Of a DNA stretch of 64,000 nt, positions 46,691-59,504 are shown piece after piece. This DNA is from Adiantum capillus-veneris. Lineage: Eukaryota; Streptophyta; Polypodiopsida; Polypodiales; Pteridaceae. Each line of letters begins with the position of its first letter. Within the stretch, counting starts at the first letter, position 1. Both the position numbers and the translations under genes were made by a program. Below the pieces are notes generated by a model. It searched no databases and had not been told where the DNA came from. It saw nothing but the letters and a program-made list of their open reading frames with translations. The stretch is taken from NCBI GenBank assembly GCA_014529385.2, contig CM043971.1, positions 26,198,769 to 26,262,768 of the forward strand. The letters run 5' to 3'.

Positions 46691-46921
46691 CCCCCGTGAA
46701 GAAGCCTTTTCGTCGTCGAGAACAAAAGTGGAAAATTTCTTCTTAAGAACAGTAATTTTTTTCTAAGCGCACCTTTATTACATTTGTCTTTTAACTTGTT
46801 TTCACTAATACTCGACGACGTACATGATGACAAGTTTGTGAATCATGATAAGCCAAGAATGGTGTTATGTTCATGCGACTGGGTCATGACAAGCATGAAA
46901 GACTAAAACCAGTCGTGACAT
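46691..46921 (-). other. Family-C pol end and polypurine-tract region
   Basis: The minus strand carries CACGGGGGGAAACG just before the LTR start, a plausible polypurine tract, preceded by sequence resembling the stretch at 47331-47400. No intact frame. Confidence 0.5.
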
Positions 46922-47213
46922 GCTTTGCACTATTATAAGCTAACTCAAGAATAGGGAGATAATCTTTCCAATTAGATTGCCTTTAGATAATGTATGCTCG
47001 TACCATATCCTCTAGCACTTGATTAACATGTTTAGTCATACCATCCATTTGAGGATGATCTATAGTACAAATGCTCAAGTATGTACCCAATCATTTGAAC
47101 ACAACCCTACAAAAATGACTTGGCCTTTGGAGTTTTAATTTTGGACTTGGCTGGTATAGCCCCACAAAGGAGGTTCAAATGACTGACCTTTATCATCCAC
47201 ATCATGAATAGTC
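46922..47213 (-). pseudogene. Family-C integrase fragment
   Basis: The minus strand reads a decayed integrase middle: a PPLWGY segment, WLGTYL, DHPQMDGMT around the catalytic Glu (itself lost) and WKDYLPILELAYN. It is interrupted by stops. Closely related to 21484-21910. Confidence 0.8.
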
Positions 47214-47330
47214 TTCCTTCTCAATTCACCTCCCAACCTCTTTCCCTTTATATAGGCAAACCCCCTAGATCAGTTCAAATTGGCCAGTTGTCTTTAGACA
47301 CTTGGTGTGACATTACTCCCCTCATGGAAA
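47214..47330 (-). repeat. Family-C LTR fragment
   Basis: The minus strand begins TGTCACACCAAGTGTC, preceded by GAGGGGAGTAA, and continues to a TATATAAAGGGAAAG promoter core; it matches the start of the LTR at 48648. It ends abruptly at the integrase fragment. Confidence 0.7.
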
Positions 47331-47404
47331 AGTGTTTTCATCCTCGAACATAAAAGTGGGAAATTGTTTCTTTAGAACAACCAAAAGTGATAAACCAAAA
47401 CCTG

Positions 47405-48647
47405 CTAGTCAATGACATTGATGTCTCTATGCACGTGTTTAGGTAATCGACTTACATGAAAAACCAAACGAATATGACAACGCATAGGCAAGGAGGGTTT
47501 GTAAGACATAACTCCAACTCGCTTGAGTATTGTAAAAGGTCCACAATATCTTGGACATAATTTAGGTGTTGGCCTAGTTTTTAGACTTGCTGAATGTTTT
47601 GACATACCAAAAAGTACATCTTCCCCTTCTATGAAGGTTACTTACTGACGTTTCCCATCAATGTAAATTTTGTATCTATCTTGTGCCTCCATAGGTCATC
47701 CCCAATCCTTCTCTTTCCATGGTCGTGTAATTTATTTCCATAGTATTGAGTTGTTTGTTTGAGTAATGGATAGAAAAAACCTTGTTGTTCTCTCCAAGAT
47801 GTGTTTGATTGCATATGCGGATGTATCTACATGGACATAAAAGATCTTACCCCAATCAAGAGCTTTCAAAATTGGAGCAAAAATCAAGGTCTATTTCAAC
47901 AATTGAAACACTTTCTCACACTCTTCAGTTCACTTAAACTTTGTGATGAGAGAATACTACGATTTTACAATGATTGGATACATATAGATGAACCTTCGGT
48001 AGTAGACACAATGGCTCATAAAGGCTTGTACCTCTATAACTTTTATCGGTCTTGGAAGAGAAACAATAACTTGTATCTTCTCAAGATCCGTTGAAATTCC
48101 ATTTTTAGACACAATGTGCCCCAAAATCTTCACTTGTCTTACCATGAAGACACATTTCTATGAATTCAAACAGATGCAATAAGTCTTGCACTTCCTCAAT
48201 CAAGGGAGTCACTATCTGTAAATTAAGTATATCATGTGCATTCAAGGACTATTTTAAAAACTTCTTATCTATGATTTTTTTAGAAATAAAATACACTCTC
48301 TCAATCACATGATCTGTGATGGGTAAGGGATAGTTTCCTCTTATGGAGAAATCATTTACCTGTTTGGGATTCACACACACTCGCAATTTGCCATTCTTTT
48401 TGGGCACTACCATAATTGATGACACCCAATCTATGTTTCGATCTCACAGATAAACTCAATGTCTTTAAGCTTATATGTATTCTCTTTTATCGTCTTTGTG
48501 AATGTATCATTGTAAGTATAAGGACATTGTCTGTGTGGTTTGAAATCATTTTTAAGGGGTATTCTATGTTGACATATGCTAGGATCAGCTCCCATAAGGT
48601 CCTTATATGACCAAGAAAATATATCTCTAGATTGCTTGAGAGTAATG
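47405..48647 (-). pseudogene. Family-C pol with internal deletion
   Basis: On the minus strand: RT start (SYKDLMGADPSICQH, then a VVPKKNGKL-type motif near 48400), RT thumb side (ILGHIVSKNG, 47957-48145), start of RNase H (VHVDTSAYAI near 47820), then directly the integrase C-terminal segment ending HVSRLPKH (47405-47605). The RT YxDD region, most of RNase H and the integrase core are deleted. Frames are broken. Confidence 0.8.
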
Positions 48648-49208
48648 TCACGCCAAGCGTCTAAAGATAAGTGGCCGTATGAGCGCAGCTCGGGGGTTAC
48701 CTTATATAAAGGGCAAGAGGTTGGAAGGTGAGTTAGGTTACCCGCATAATAGGGAAGGGAGGTGAATATGAAAAAGAAAACAAAAGGCATGGCAAACAAT
48801 ACTCAGAAAGCAGCGAAGGGAGAAGGATGAGGGACGTTCATAGCTCACTAAAAGCACTAGAAGGGTTGGATAGCCTCACCATAGAGACCAAAACTACTCA
48901 GCTTCCCCTTTGCACAACTTTTTGGTTCGATTCCAATGGTTTTTGTGTAGGCTTCATTTTGGTTTCCATGTCATCAACCTTGTTTTCCACGCCAAACCAA
49001 TCATGACACTATGACTGTTGTGGAGGAAAAAGGGAAAAAAAAGAAACTCTTTTTCATGACACGAAAAAAAGATGGAGAAGAAGAATCCAATAGAATTAAA
49101 GAAAGAGTGGAATGTTGACTTCGAGAAGGGGAGGAAGGGGGGTGACTAAAGAAGGGGAATCTCTATGTGTATGTGTGTGTGTGACATTCATGACCTTGAG
49201 CCAGGGGG

Positions 49209-49250
<42 letters not shown>
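48648..49250 (+). repeat. Family-C LTR, plus orientation
   Basis: Starts TGTCACGCCAAGCG after GAGAGTAA, with TATA core TATATAAA at 48703-48710. Inverse copy of the LTR at 46690/27977-26817. The right boundary is approximate, near the (CT)18 tract at 49211-49246. Its orientation opposite to the pol fragment on its left shows that this region is rearranged. Confidence 0.65.
48703..48710 (+). promoter_or_regulatory. TATA box of family-C LTR
   Basis: TATATAAA, conserved in all three family-C LTR copies in the window. Confidence 0.5.
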
Positions 49251-49254
49251 GTTT

Positions 49255-50450
49255 AGCAACTTTACTGTCTTCTATTAATGAGCACACCACAATTAATTGT
49301 TATAGCATAGTGCCGTTAATGGTCAACTTTTGTTATAAAGTTCCAATTTGGTTAATTACTATCAATTTCCAACATTCAAGTTCTCATTTATAATCATTCC
49401 AGGTATCATTTGAACCAATTTGTTTATGCCATAAAGCCATCTTTTTAAGGTTTATGTTAATACTCAAGCTTAATGTATCAAGTTATCTGCCATATTACCT
49501 AAAGCAAAGCAATGCCATTATCTTGACCAATTACATCTTATGATGTGTTAATACCCAAATTAATATGTCTCAGTGGCATATTAAGTTTGAATTTAGTATA
49601 CTGTATAAGCTATACAATTACATCGCAATTATACATTTACTTGCAACTTAGTTTCAAAGAAAAAAATTTCGTGCATTAACTGCCAATCAAATTGTATGTT
49701 TTCAACCAAGAATGGAGCTAGGATTCTGCATGGGCAATCAAGGGAGAAGATCTAGATGGTGACCAATGACTTTGTTGGTTAGGTAAGATAGCTATGTCAT
49801 AATTTGTTAGAAGCTGCAAGGTAGTGGGTGTGCCAAGGTGGCATGATGCAATCCATTTCCACCCCTTCTTCAATTGGTGCTTAGCATTGCCCAATGAAAA
49901 AGAGCTTCAATTGGCTCAAACCAAGGAGAAGTCGGAGCTTGAATTGAAGATCAAGGGCACAAATATGGATGGTAACCAATGACTTTGTCGGTTGGGAAAG
50001 ACAGTTATGCTTTTTGTGGGTGTGCCAAGACTGGTCCTTCCCGATTTCTTTTCGGATAATTATGAGCAAGAAGAAGCTCAATATGGCACATTAATAAGGT
50101 CAAGAAGGGGATTATATTCTTTCTCACACTCTCAAATATTTAAAGGATGATAGGAAGATCATGGAAGAATCAAAGTGTTGTAGATTTTAAGGGGAAGATT
50201 ACATAGTAGAATGATAAAGTTTGCACCCTCTCCCACACTACCCTTTGTTAGCAACCTTGTTGTCCTTTGGTCACAAACATGTCACAATTAATGAGAAATT
50301 AATTGTGATAGCATAGTGTTGTTAAGGATTAAGTTTTGTAATCAAGTTCCAGTTTGGTAAACATTATTAATTTTAAGCATTCATGATTCCATTTGTGAGA
50401 ATTCTAGGTGTCATTTGAGCCAAGTGCTTTGTGCTATGTGTCCTCTCTCA
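49255..50450. repeat. ~190-bp direct repeat pair
   Basis: 49255-49440 and 50235-50430 are diverged direct copies (TTAGCAAC, CACAATTAAT, ATAGCATAGTG, AAGTTCCA.TTTGGT, CATTTGA.CCAA landmarks in the same order). A smaller repeat, GACCAATGACTTTGTTGGTT and its variant, lies between them at about 49760 and 49975. Could be old LTRs or a local duplication. Confidence 0.6.
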
Positions 50451-51868
50451 CTATTTTTCCATAGCTAGATGCCCTACATCTTCTCGACTCAGCTTACAAA
50501 CCTATATCCCCTAACAACAAAGAAGAAAGATATGCCCTCCTCTTTTTGCTTGTTTTTGGTGACACCAATCTCCATGATTTCATTGCTCATCAAACACACA
50601 AATAAGAAGAAAAAAATATCTCCTTCCCCCTCTGACTTTGCTCGCTCTTGGTCTTCCCAAAGCTCGCTCGATATTTTTCTGAGATTCCTTAAAGCCTTCT
50701 CCCCAAGCTTCCCTCAAGCTCCTTCTTATATTCCACACAAAAAAAAACACTTGTTTTTCTTAGTTTAATGTCCTCTCCTCCTTACATCTCCTACTTTCTT
50801 GCATCCCCTCCACAACATTCGATTTATATAACATGGATCATCTATTCTTCAAGGTTTTGGAGAGGGGTTGCCAGAGATGACGTCCTCGTTACCTCCCTCT
50901 TTTATACATTCTTTAAAACGAATTAATCCATTACACTCATGAACTAGCTATGTGTGAATAGAGTCTTGTAGTGCCACTCAACAACACCATAAGCTGCAAG
51001 TGACCATTACCTCTGCCTACATTGAACACACAGGCCACCACGCACTGCCAAGGGAGCCACTTGTAGCATCCAAGTGGAGGAGGGAGAGCTCCATGAGATT
51101 TCTCTCGCTTTACTTGGTTAAATGTTTTTTCTCAGTGTGATATATATACCCCGTAGAATATCCGCTCATTGTGCATATAAGGCTTCTTTCGTGCCACGTG
51201 ACATCACCGCGAAAATTTCCCTTTGGATCACCATTAGAACTTACACAATCTTGACCCATTAAGCTTTTTTGACACATGTTGCTCACTTCAAACCCAAAAA
51301 AAACACTGTAAAACCAAACCAAGCCAGCATATTTAGGCCCACATTTCAACTCTGATATTTAGCCACAACTTAGAGTGCGACTCAAAGGATAAAGGTGATG
51401 AGAGCCAGCACTGATCACTTGGATCGTCACTAATTTGTTTCGCATCTTTGATTCAATTGCCCCATCACTTTTAGAGATGTATAGATTCTTTTTGTTATTT
51501 TGTATATTCTTTCCTAATTATGTAGTGAGTTGTTCCATCCTATTGGTTGTTAAAGTTTTTTCAAATTTTTTAAATTAGAAAATTTCAAAAAGTGTTGCAA
51601 TAATAATTGACTTACACATGTAGTGATTCATTTGTAACACATTCATTCTAAATAAGATGATAGAAACACATCTTGCTCGTACAAAAGCTTCAACAAGTTT
51701 TTAGTTATCAAGATGTTTCTGTTTGTGTGTGTGTTTCAAATATGTATGTGTATGTGTCTTTGTGTGTATGTGTGTGCGTGTATATATATGCGCATGAGTA
51801 TATGCATATGCATATATGTTGTGTGTGCATGTACAATGTGTGTATCACAAATTTTGTGTTTGTGTGTG

Positions 51869-51909
<41 letters not shown>

Positions 51910-52617
51910 TAAAATAGACCCCCTAAAAAAGAGAATTCAAGAGAGACAACAGAACTAACAATCTAGCCTATCGGTACCACAATGACAACTATTAAAGACA
52001 AAGCGGTCGAGCCTTTGTCACTTAAGCGACCTCTAAACATTACACATCGCTCAAGCGACCTTAGTATATGTAAAGTATTGGTGTTTCTTAAACGAGCCCT
52101 TCTTGTCTATTATGCCATGCTTGTGTGGTATAAATTATGTCTCTAATGGTGTCGCTTGTCCAAGAAATCGTAGTGATGCCAATATCGACCTAATATTGTA
52201 GCTTACACAATCTTTGATAGTACCACTCTGAGGTCACGTTCCTAGTAGAGTGATCAAGCATCGAGTGATGGGTGTAGAAATTAAGGTCATTGGCAAGTGT
52301 TGCAGAATTGCGATAAGCTATTAATTGCCAACGTGAGAGGTGGTTGTTTGAAAGACAATACATTTTTTGTTTATGGTTGCTCATATTAGAGGTTGTTGTT
52401 TGAAAGACAATAGGTTTTTTGTTTATGCTAATGTGTTGATGTTTTTGTCGACGGTGTGGTTTTTGTGGATAAGCGCCAAGGTGTTAGAGATCTATCAGTT
52501 GTTGCTTGTCCCATTATTCTCAAAATGTATGTTGACCTTGATGGCAGTGTCTTTGCAATTGTTTGCTAAATATGTCCGACCCATCCTAGTGCCTTTCTAG
52601 TGCTTCCGGCTAATCTA
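50451..52617. other. Intergenic; simple repeats only
   Basis: No gene supported. Holds GT/TA-rich simple sequence at 51720-51870, a (GA)17 tract at 51872-51905, and a ~40-bp near-tandem pair (GAGGTGGTTGTTTGAAAGAC and its variant) starting near 52335 and 52390. Confidence 0.55.
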
Positions 52618-53037
52618 AGGAGACAAAACAGTGCTAAGGTGAGCAGAGATGTGACATGAATGGGCTGTAGTAGGCAAGATGAGGTGTGCAAACAAAGAGG
52701 GCTGGGGACCGCGTAAGGCGCTAGTAAGTAACTTATACATCTTGAGCAGTGAGAGGCCAGCGACGAGCCGGGGCATGAATGTGGACGGGTACTAAAGGTG
52801 GAGACGAGCACCGTGCAATAGTCACCTTCTGGCCAGCCAACAGAATGGATCGCGAGAGGCACGTCTTGCCAGTTAGTTACCATGGGCATGGGCTCCGCTT
52901 GTCGAGCTCTGCAGGCACCTGCCGCACTTGACATTGTCTCCTCTCACGAGCTGCGCTTGCGCCCACCTGCACTAGTACTGCTTCTCATAATTAACTGCAT
53001 GAGACACGACGTATACTCACTCTCTCTAATGTCGAAT

Positions 53038-53044
53038 TATAAAG
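53038..53044 (+). promoter_or_regulatory. Probable TATA box of PADRE gene
   Basis: TATAAAG about 120 bp before the ATG at 53159, followed by a pyrimidine-rich leader. Absent from the dead duplicate at 14639. Confidence 0.5.
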
Positions 53045-53158
53045 GGCTTGATCTCTGCATGTCCACAGCCCCACATCCAATTCTCCCTTCTCTAATCCAG
53101 GCTCGCAGCGTACCTCTCTCTCTGCTGCGCCATAGGCTGGCACATTCAATCCCTCAGA

Positions 53159-54001
53159 ATGGGAAATATGCATGGCTCATGCGCAGCCTTGAGGGCGGCA
53201 GAAGTACAGGTGGGAAAATCATCCTGCAGTGCAATATCGAATCAACAGCATAACTACATAACAGTGGTGGATGTGGCTGGTGGCGGTAGGGTTGTGGAGG
53301 TGGAGGTGCCGGCTTCTGCAGCAGAATATAATAATGGGGCCTCGTCGGCGCCGTCAGCGGACTGCATGAAGGTGGGCGAGCTTTTGCTGGAATTTTCTCC
53401 CGGCCATTTCGTCGCCCATTATCCCCGCTCCTCCTTTCCCTTCCACACGGCTGCAGGTAATCCAGCTACACCGCGCCTGCACGAGCGCGCCTCTGGGCTG
53501 GGCGCCGACGCGGATGCCATAGCAGGCGCTGCCCACGTATATGTGCTCTTCCCCATGCCCCGCCTCCACACGCGCCTCACTCCCCAGGAGCACCTCACCA
53601 TTGCCCTTCTTCTGCAAAATCATGCTGCTATCTCTAACTCTCCTGAACAGCTTTTGCGTCATGAAGGCATTAATGATTTAGTCAAGTCTCCGATGGCGCT
53701 GCGTCTACTAAGGCACTCTCGTGCCAAGCGGGTGCGCATGTCCTGGGGTCGCTTTGGCGCAGCGAGGGTAGCTCCCCATGAAGATATTCAGCAGGAGTTA
53801 ATTAACACGACATCCACGACAGTGAAGGCGATGGCGAAGGCAGATGAAGGTGGTACACACATTAATAGTGCAGATCAGGAGGACGAAGGAATCACATTAG
53901 AGCTGCAAGGCCCGCAGGTATACACACATCTTATGCCGAAGCTGACGGTGATGATAAAAGCAAAGCCTTGGGCTCCAAAGCTTGAAACCATCTGCGAATG
54001 A
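53159..54001 (+). CDS. PADRE/DUF4228 family protein
   Basis: Intact 280-codon frame starting MGN, as is usual for this plant family; the Gly2 start invites N-myristoylation but residue 6 is Gly rather than Ser/Thr, so this is unsure. Domain landmarks: VVDVAGGGRVVEVEVP at 36-51, a VGELLLEFSPGHFVAHY stretch at 72-88, and AHVYVLFPMPRLHTRL at 125-140, the typical end of the PADRE N-terminal domain. The C-terminal half is less ordered, with SRAKRVRMSWGRFG near 195-210. Family members are small proteins often responsive to pathogens and abiotic stress; biochemical role is unknown. No intron is needed. GC-rich codons contrast with the AT-rich surroundings. A dead duplicate lies at 14639-15454. Confidence 0.85.
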   Translation: MGNMHGSCAALRAAEVQVGKSSCSAISNQQHNYITVVDVAGGGRVVEVEVPASAAEYNNGASSAPSADCMKVGELLLEFSPGHFVAHYPRSSFPFHTAAGNPATPRLHERASGLGADADAIAGAAHVYVLFPMPRLHTRLTPQEHLTIALLLQNHAAISNSPEQLLRHEGINDLVKSPMALRLLRHSRAKRVRMSWGRFGAARVAPHEDIQQELINTTSTTVKAMAKADEGGTHINSADQEDEGITLELQGPQVYTHLMPKLTVMIKAKPWAPKLETICE

Positions 54002-54758
54002 GGACAGGAAGCATGATCTCATGAAACCATCACTCACTGAGGATAGCATCGGAAACAAGCTTGCATAAGTTACATTATATCTAAGGCACCTCGGCAATTA
54101 GCAGCTTGTCTGTCACCTCTCCTTTCACACTCAATGAGCCAAACCAACCAACTATCCTACCCCGTTGGTACAAGTTCAGTAATTGAATCAATGCAGAGGC
54201 AGGGCAACAAATGAAGGTTCTCAAATTAACCATTGCAAAAGCAATTCCTTGAGCTCAATTGTCCATATAGTCGCTCATGGGGGATGCCAAAGCATGATTA
54301 CACAGACCATTGATCCTTGCATACCATTGTATCGCACTGAAATCTAGATGGGGGCTATTCACACCTCATGACCCCCACAACTCTCCTGTACATACCAAGT
54401 TTTGTTGATGAGGTGTGAACACCACAACCTTTTTGCCAAGAAAAATAGTTGAGCTATGGGACTCAGTGTTCGCAAAAAACCAAGGTTTAGTGAAACTACA
54501 AATTCCTAGTTAGATTTTGAGCTTGCCTTGAGGAAAGCCGATAAAATTTTATGAGATTTGGTGTAAATATTGGAGGATGCTACAAATTTTGACCTAAAAA
54601 CTCAAAAACTCAGAGAGTTTTAAGCTAGTGTGGCCTTATTTTCCTCAATTACGAAAAATGTTTTTGGCAAGCCTTGTGTGGGCACAAAAATGTATATCTT
54701 CTTCCACCATTTTTGAAAGGACGTATGGATTTGTAAGGCCTTCAATTTGTAAGACCTA

Positions 54759-54806
<48 letters not shown>

Positions 54807-55131
54807 CACTGGTAAAACTTGGTTTTTTAAACCTACCTTGTCGATCATTTGTCACTAGATTTTCTTCATAAAACCTAGCTCCTCATGGACTAGCCCACTT
54901 CAGTGGGAACTATCTCTTGCATTTCTTATAACTAGGCCACCAGACATTAATTGCCTCCAGGCCCTGTAGTCTTGAAAAATCCTTTCTCCTTCTATACCCT
55001 CGTCACTAACTGACATCTCCCTATAAAGAGGTGGGAGCAATGACCCACATAAGGCATCCCAACGCGGGAGTAGTCTACCACCATCCGATCACGTTTTGAA
55101 CTAGGCGTGAACTAAGTGTGAGCTCCGGAGG
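54002..55131. other. 3' flank of PADRE gene; no gene
   Basis: Up to about 54681 it is shared with the duplicate at 15455-15544 and 17954-18461. It contains a (CT)21 tract at 54763-54804. From about 55080 the sequence belongs to the R1 target of the LTR element at 55137. Confidence 0.6.
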
Positions 55132-55136
55132 GTATG

Positions 55137-55290
55137 TGTTAAGCTATATATAGTATCTCTATATATAGCACCCTGGTCCCCTCTATATAAACGCATCTCG
55201 TGTGATCAGTAGACACACTTTGGGGTTTGCAATTTTTGTGTCATCTCTCTCTGCTCTCGTCTACATGCGTTCTCTCCCTCCAGTTCAACA
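55137..55290 (+). repeat. 5' LTR of small LTR element 3
   Basis: 154 bp; differs from the 3' LTR at only a few positions, indicating a recent insertion. Confidence 0.95.
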
Positions 55291-56639
55291 TGGTATCAGA
55301 GCTATGGAGCGCACGACCATGAAGAGGAGATGTTAGGTCTCAACAAATCATGAAGATAAGTATATATTTGTATAAATTATCGTTCAATATTCTGTTTGAA
55401 TTGCGTGAGAATCAAGAAGCTCTCTGTAATTTTGAGTGGAAGCAGTTGCAAGAGGTTGTTGGAGCCCCAGACCTCCTTAGCAATTCTCTCATGTATATTC
55501 TCTATGTAAAGCCATAGGCGTGCGCCTAGAGAAACGCCTTCACTTATGCACGCAATACAGGGTCTCGGCATAGGCCTGCAAGATAAAGGATTTGGAGAAG
55601 GTGTATTGTCGTCGCAGCAGCGTCTGCAGTAGCGATTTTGTTAGCTGCTACGTATAATTCTCTTTTTAATTTGATGCTATTTTAAGCATCATCGCTATCG
55701 TCCGCATGAGCCTGGTGCCTACTATTTTAATGATGAGAAGCGGCGAGGGTCTGCTAATAAACACAAGGCGGGCATGTGAAGACAGTAAGGGGTAGGCAGG
55801 CTTAGTCAAAGCTATCCAGGCGGGGGGGGACCAGCTCGAGTGCAGGCGATGGGACTGCAGACCCTCAGCCCCTCTCTCACAAAGGCGACAAGCCCCAACC
55901 TCAATTTTAGCTCGCCTCACAGACACGTAGAAAAAGCAGCCCAAAATACACAGACCGACTAAAAATAGGCAGCAAAAAGCAGCGTTGACTGCTGCGACCT
56001 CCTTTGAACCAGTCTTGTCGCCTGCCTCTACAGGGCGTCTGAGAGACTTATTACATTAGTAATAGGTCTTCGACGCAGTTGTTTATGCGTCCAGAGATTT
56101 AGCAAGGTCCCGAGTGCAGTCTGATAAAGCGCAATTGGCTATTATTAGGCGTTGTCTATGGTAGCAGTGAATAATCAAAAACATACATTTATTGCGTTAT
56201 TTAAAGAATATCAAGTTATTCTGATCCGGGCGTTTCCGCCACCTTATGCGATTTACAACATCCAAAAATTGGGTAGATTGACGTAGAGGTGCGGCACCCA
56301 AAAGCAGTGCTAGCCCAAAAATAATATCCCAGTTTTGTGGTAGGCAGCATGTAGCCATTCACATTGTGCTCTTCGCTTCGAGAGATTTACACAAGTTTTA
56401 GTGCAAATTTTGACCTAAACACCAAGAGAGTCTCAAGTTGTTTCCTATTCTTCATCGGCTAGGGAAAAGAGCCAATCGTAAATGAGTGTAGATTTGTCTT
56501 GTAAGAGGTTCTAAATGTTCATATTAGCCAATCGTAAGTGAACATATTTTTGTCTATGAGATTTGCCTTATGAGTTGATGTTTCCATGCATTCATCTATC
56601 TATAATTGTTTATTATGTACTAACAATTCACTAGTTCTG

Positions 56640-57260
56640 ATAGTGCTAATTGGAGATGTCCAAGAAATGTACCATGGTGAGTATCGTGATGCATGGTATG
56701 TAGAATAATGATGATGATTGTTATTTCAAAGCTTTTATTTGATTTTTTGAAAGCTGATGCCATGGTACGTACATTCATGATGATGATTGATATTTTACAT
56801 CTTTTATTTGATTTGTTGAAAGCATGTGTGATGCCATGATACATCAAGCCATGATGATGATTGCTATTTCAAAGTTTTTAAGCATCTCTCATGCCATGGT
56901 GAATACCGTGATGCCATGGTACAAGATTTTGCACAAAACTAGCGTCTACATTGCCATGGTACGTAAAGCCATGATGACGGTTACTATTTTATTTGAAGAA
57001 AGCGTCTCTGATGTCATGGTACGTAAATCCATGATGATTATTCTCATTCCAAAGTTTCTATAAGCATCTCTAATGCCATGGTACGTAAAGCCATGATGAT
57101 GATGAATATTTTACAGTTTTATCTGATTTGAACAAAATGTCTCTGATGCCATGGTACGTAAAACCATGATGATTGCTATTTTAAAGCTTTTCTGAGCGTC
57201 TCTTATGCCATGGTGAATACCATGATGCCATGGTACGTCAAGCCATGATGATGACAAATG
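56640..57260 (+). repeat. CATGG-containing repeat block in element 3
   Basis: About nine degenerate units of ~60-70 bp built on GATGCCATGGTACGTAAAGC and CATGATGATGATT. Related in composition and position to the block at 5980-6600. Confidence 0.8.
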
Positions 57261-57782
57261 TCACCTATTGAGATCTTGGGGACCCCAATATGTTCATACA
57301 TCCCGGCTTTGTATATATGTGTGCACATGTGATTACATTCATATTACATTTGTTTCTATGTCATTTTCACATGTGATTGCATCGGGATCATGTCTATTTC
57401 TATGTCGTCTCCACAGGGGCGTCGCGAACTGTCTGTAAGGACAATGTGATGTGGTTATTTCTAACCTTCACGTCTCAATATGTTTCTTGAGTTGATATTG
57501 TTTACAGGATGAAAGTCACATCAAGCAATGTATATAGAGGCTCAAAGATATTGAAGGTTTTCAAGGATATCGAAGAATTTGCATCAATTCAACTACATAT
57601 ATTGCTAAAGACCCTTGAAACGGCACATTGTAAAACAGGAGTGATGTAGCTCCTTTGAACATTGTAAATGTATATTTTAAATATTTTAATATAGCGGTGG
57701 GTATATATAGCGCTGTGGGTTTTTCCCTTGAGCCCCCAAGGGTTTTTTCATCCACAGCTAGGGACCTTCATTTGAGTGGGGA

Positions 57783-57936
57783 TGTTAAGCTATATATAGT
57801 ATCTCTATATATAGCACCCTGGTCCCCTCTATATAAACGCATCTCATGTGATCAGTAGACACACTTTGGGGTTTGCAGTTTTGGTGTCATCTCTCTCTGC
57901 TCTCGTCTACATGCGTTCTCTCCCTCCAGTTCAACA
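57783..57936 (+). repeat. 3' LTR of small LTR element 3
   Basis: 154 bp, followed by GTATG and the resumed R1 sequence. Confidence 0.95.
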
Positions 57937-59101
57937 GTATGTGCACCACACAAAATTTGGTGTGAGCTCGATGTGATTTAGAGGTGAACTAGGTGTGAAC
58001 TTATCCGCGACGACTTGATCTATAGATTTAATACAATTACACACACCTTTAAACAAGTATGCGATAGCTTAGACATTAGAATCAATCTCAAGGGGAGGAG
58101 AGGACATGGATTCAAACCCTGAATTTGAAAAGATGGGAAACTTTTACATTCCCTACGTAATCCAATGATCACAATCATCTGGCAGTCGTGAGGCGTTGAT
58201 CCCACGTCCCACAAAAAGGTGTCTCTTAGTGACATGGCTTCTCTACACCACGAGTGTCATCCATCGGGGGTTGCTCTCCTCTTTCCCCTTTGCATACTTG
58301 TGATAGCCCTTGTGGATTTCCAATGAGTGTTTCCCCTTTTTGGGTATACAATACATAGTATTGGTCATTATTGTGGTGATTATAGCTTCATGGCTTGATT
58401 AGGCCTAGCCATTGGATGCATGTGCATCCTCTCTCTTGATCTTTACAAGGTCTCTCATGCTCTCGAAAACACATAGAGGTTGTGGACTATTGAACTGATT
58501 TTTTTGTAAAAAGTCATTGACCCTCCACACACTTGGAACGACTTGAAAGCTCGCATCAAGGAGTCATTTTTACTTTTATAGTTTCATTTCAAGGGTCATG
58601 GAGCATGGAGTGATTTCTTTTGGATTCCATGTGACACTATTTTTCTTAATATACTAAAAGATTTTGGCAGATATTTGTGGAACATACGAATGCTTGAAGA
58701 AGTTTGACAACATGCTTCAACAAAAATACAAAGATGAAGTTCAAGAAGGTATCCAAACTAAAATGACTATGCTTACATTTTCTGCTTTATATGAGGCAAT
58801 TTGTTCCACTCATAGTGCTGAAAAAAAGACTCAATCTTTTGCAAAATGATTGCAAGCCTCTATACCACCAACTTTTTGTGCCCGACACACCCATTCCAAC
58901 AACAACCCTCAACGTTTTGATATTTCAACAAATTTATAGAAACATCCAACCCAATGATTTATGTTGGAGAGGCAAAATGGGGAACACACCCATCAGACAC
59001 ACTATTGTCTCTTTGTAGCCCAGAGTATTCATAGTACCCCTATTCTCTCCAAAAAACCTTCAAAATAGACACTTTATACTAACAGAACCAAGTCTACACA
59101 C
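57937..59101 (+). repeat. R1 dispersed repeat, copy c
   Basis: Best-preserved R1 copy, matching 37-1200. A 61-codon frame at 58664-58849 reads as a decayed gag segment (EVQEGIQ...SALYEAICSTHSAEKK). Beyond 59101 copies a and c part because copy a is fused to the gypsy element. Confidence 0.85.
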
Positions 59102-59504
59102 AACTCAACACACATACGCTTGGCAAGACCACCATTCAACATAGACACACCACAATAGCTCGTTCCATCACTTTTGACATACACTACACCTCAATTTCAC
59201 TCTCTTTGCACCACAGAACGGTCGCACACCTCTACTGACACTCTCACACACACAAAGAGCAAGAGAAAAGAGGGGAGCAAGAGTGAAATCAAATCCAAAG
59301 GGAGGGAGTGGCTTGATATTTCTTAGAATAGTGGTTTTACAACCCTTGCAATGCCCTAATGGTGAGCTTCAACAAACATATCCCCTAGGGATTCAACCTT
59401 GGCTCTCAAAGACCTTGTGCCAAAAAGCCACATTAAACATACATTTTTTCTATCACCTTCCTACCTAGGACCTTCATACCTTCTTGAGCAGTCTCTCCGC
59501 ATAC
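59102..59504. other. Intergenic; nothing recognised
   Basis: No gene or repeat partner inside the window; it may be further R1 sequence lost from copy a. Confidence 0.5.

Larger units (their letters stand above)
55137..57936 (+). mobile_element. Small non-autonomous LTR element, member 3 (intact)
   Basis: 2,800 bp with 154-bp LTRs (55137-55290 and 57783-57936), TGTTAAGC...TTCAACA. Primer site TGGTATCAGAGC at 55291-55302, polypurine tract GAGTGGGGA before the 3' LTR, and target duplication GTATG at 55132-55136 and 57937-57941. The interior has no gag or pol. Its last ~130 bp before the 3' LTR (CCCCCAAGGGTTTTTTCATC region) are nearly the same as in members 1 and 2, while the LTRs are diverged: a subfamily. 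Inserted into an R1 repeat. Confidence 0.95.
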
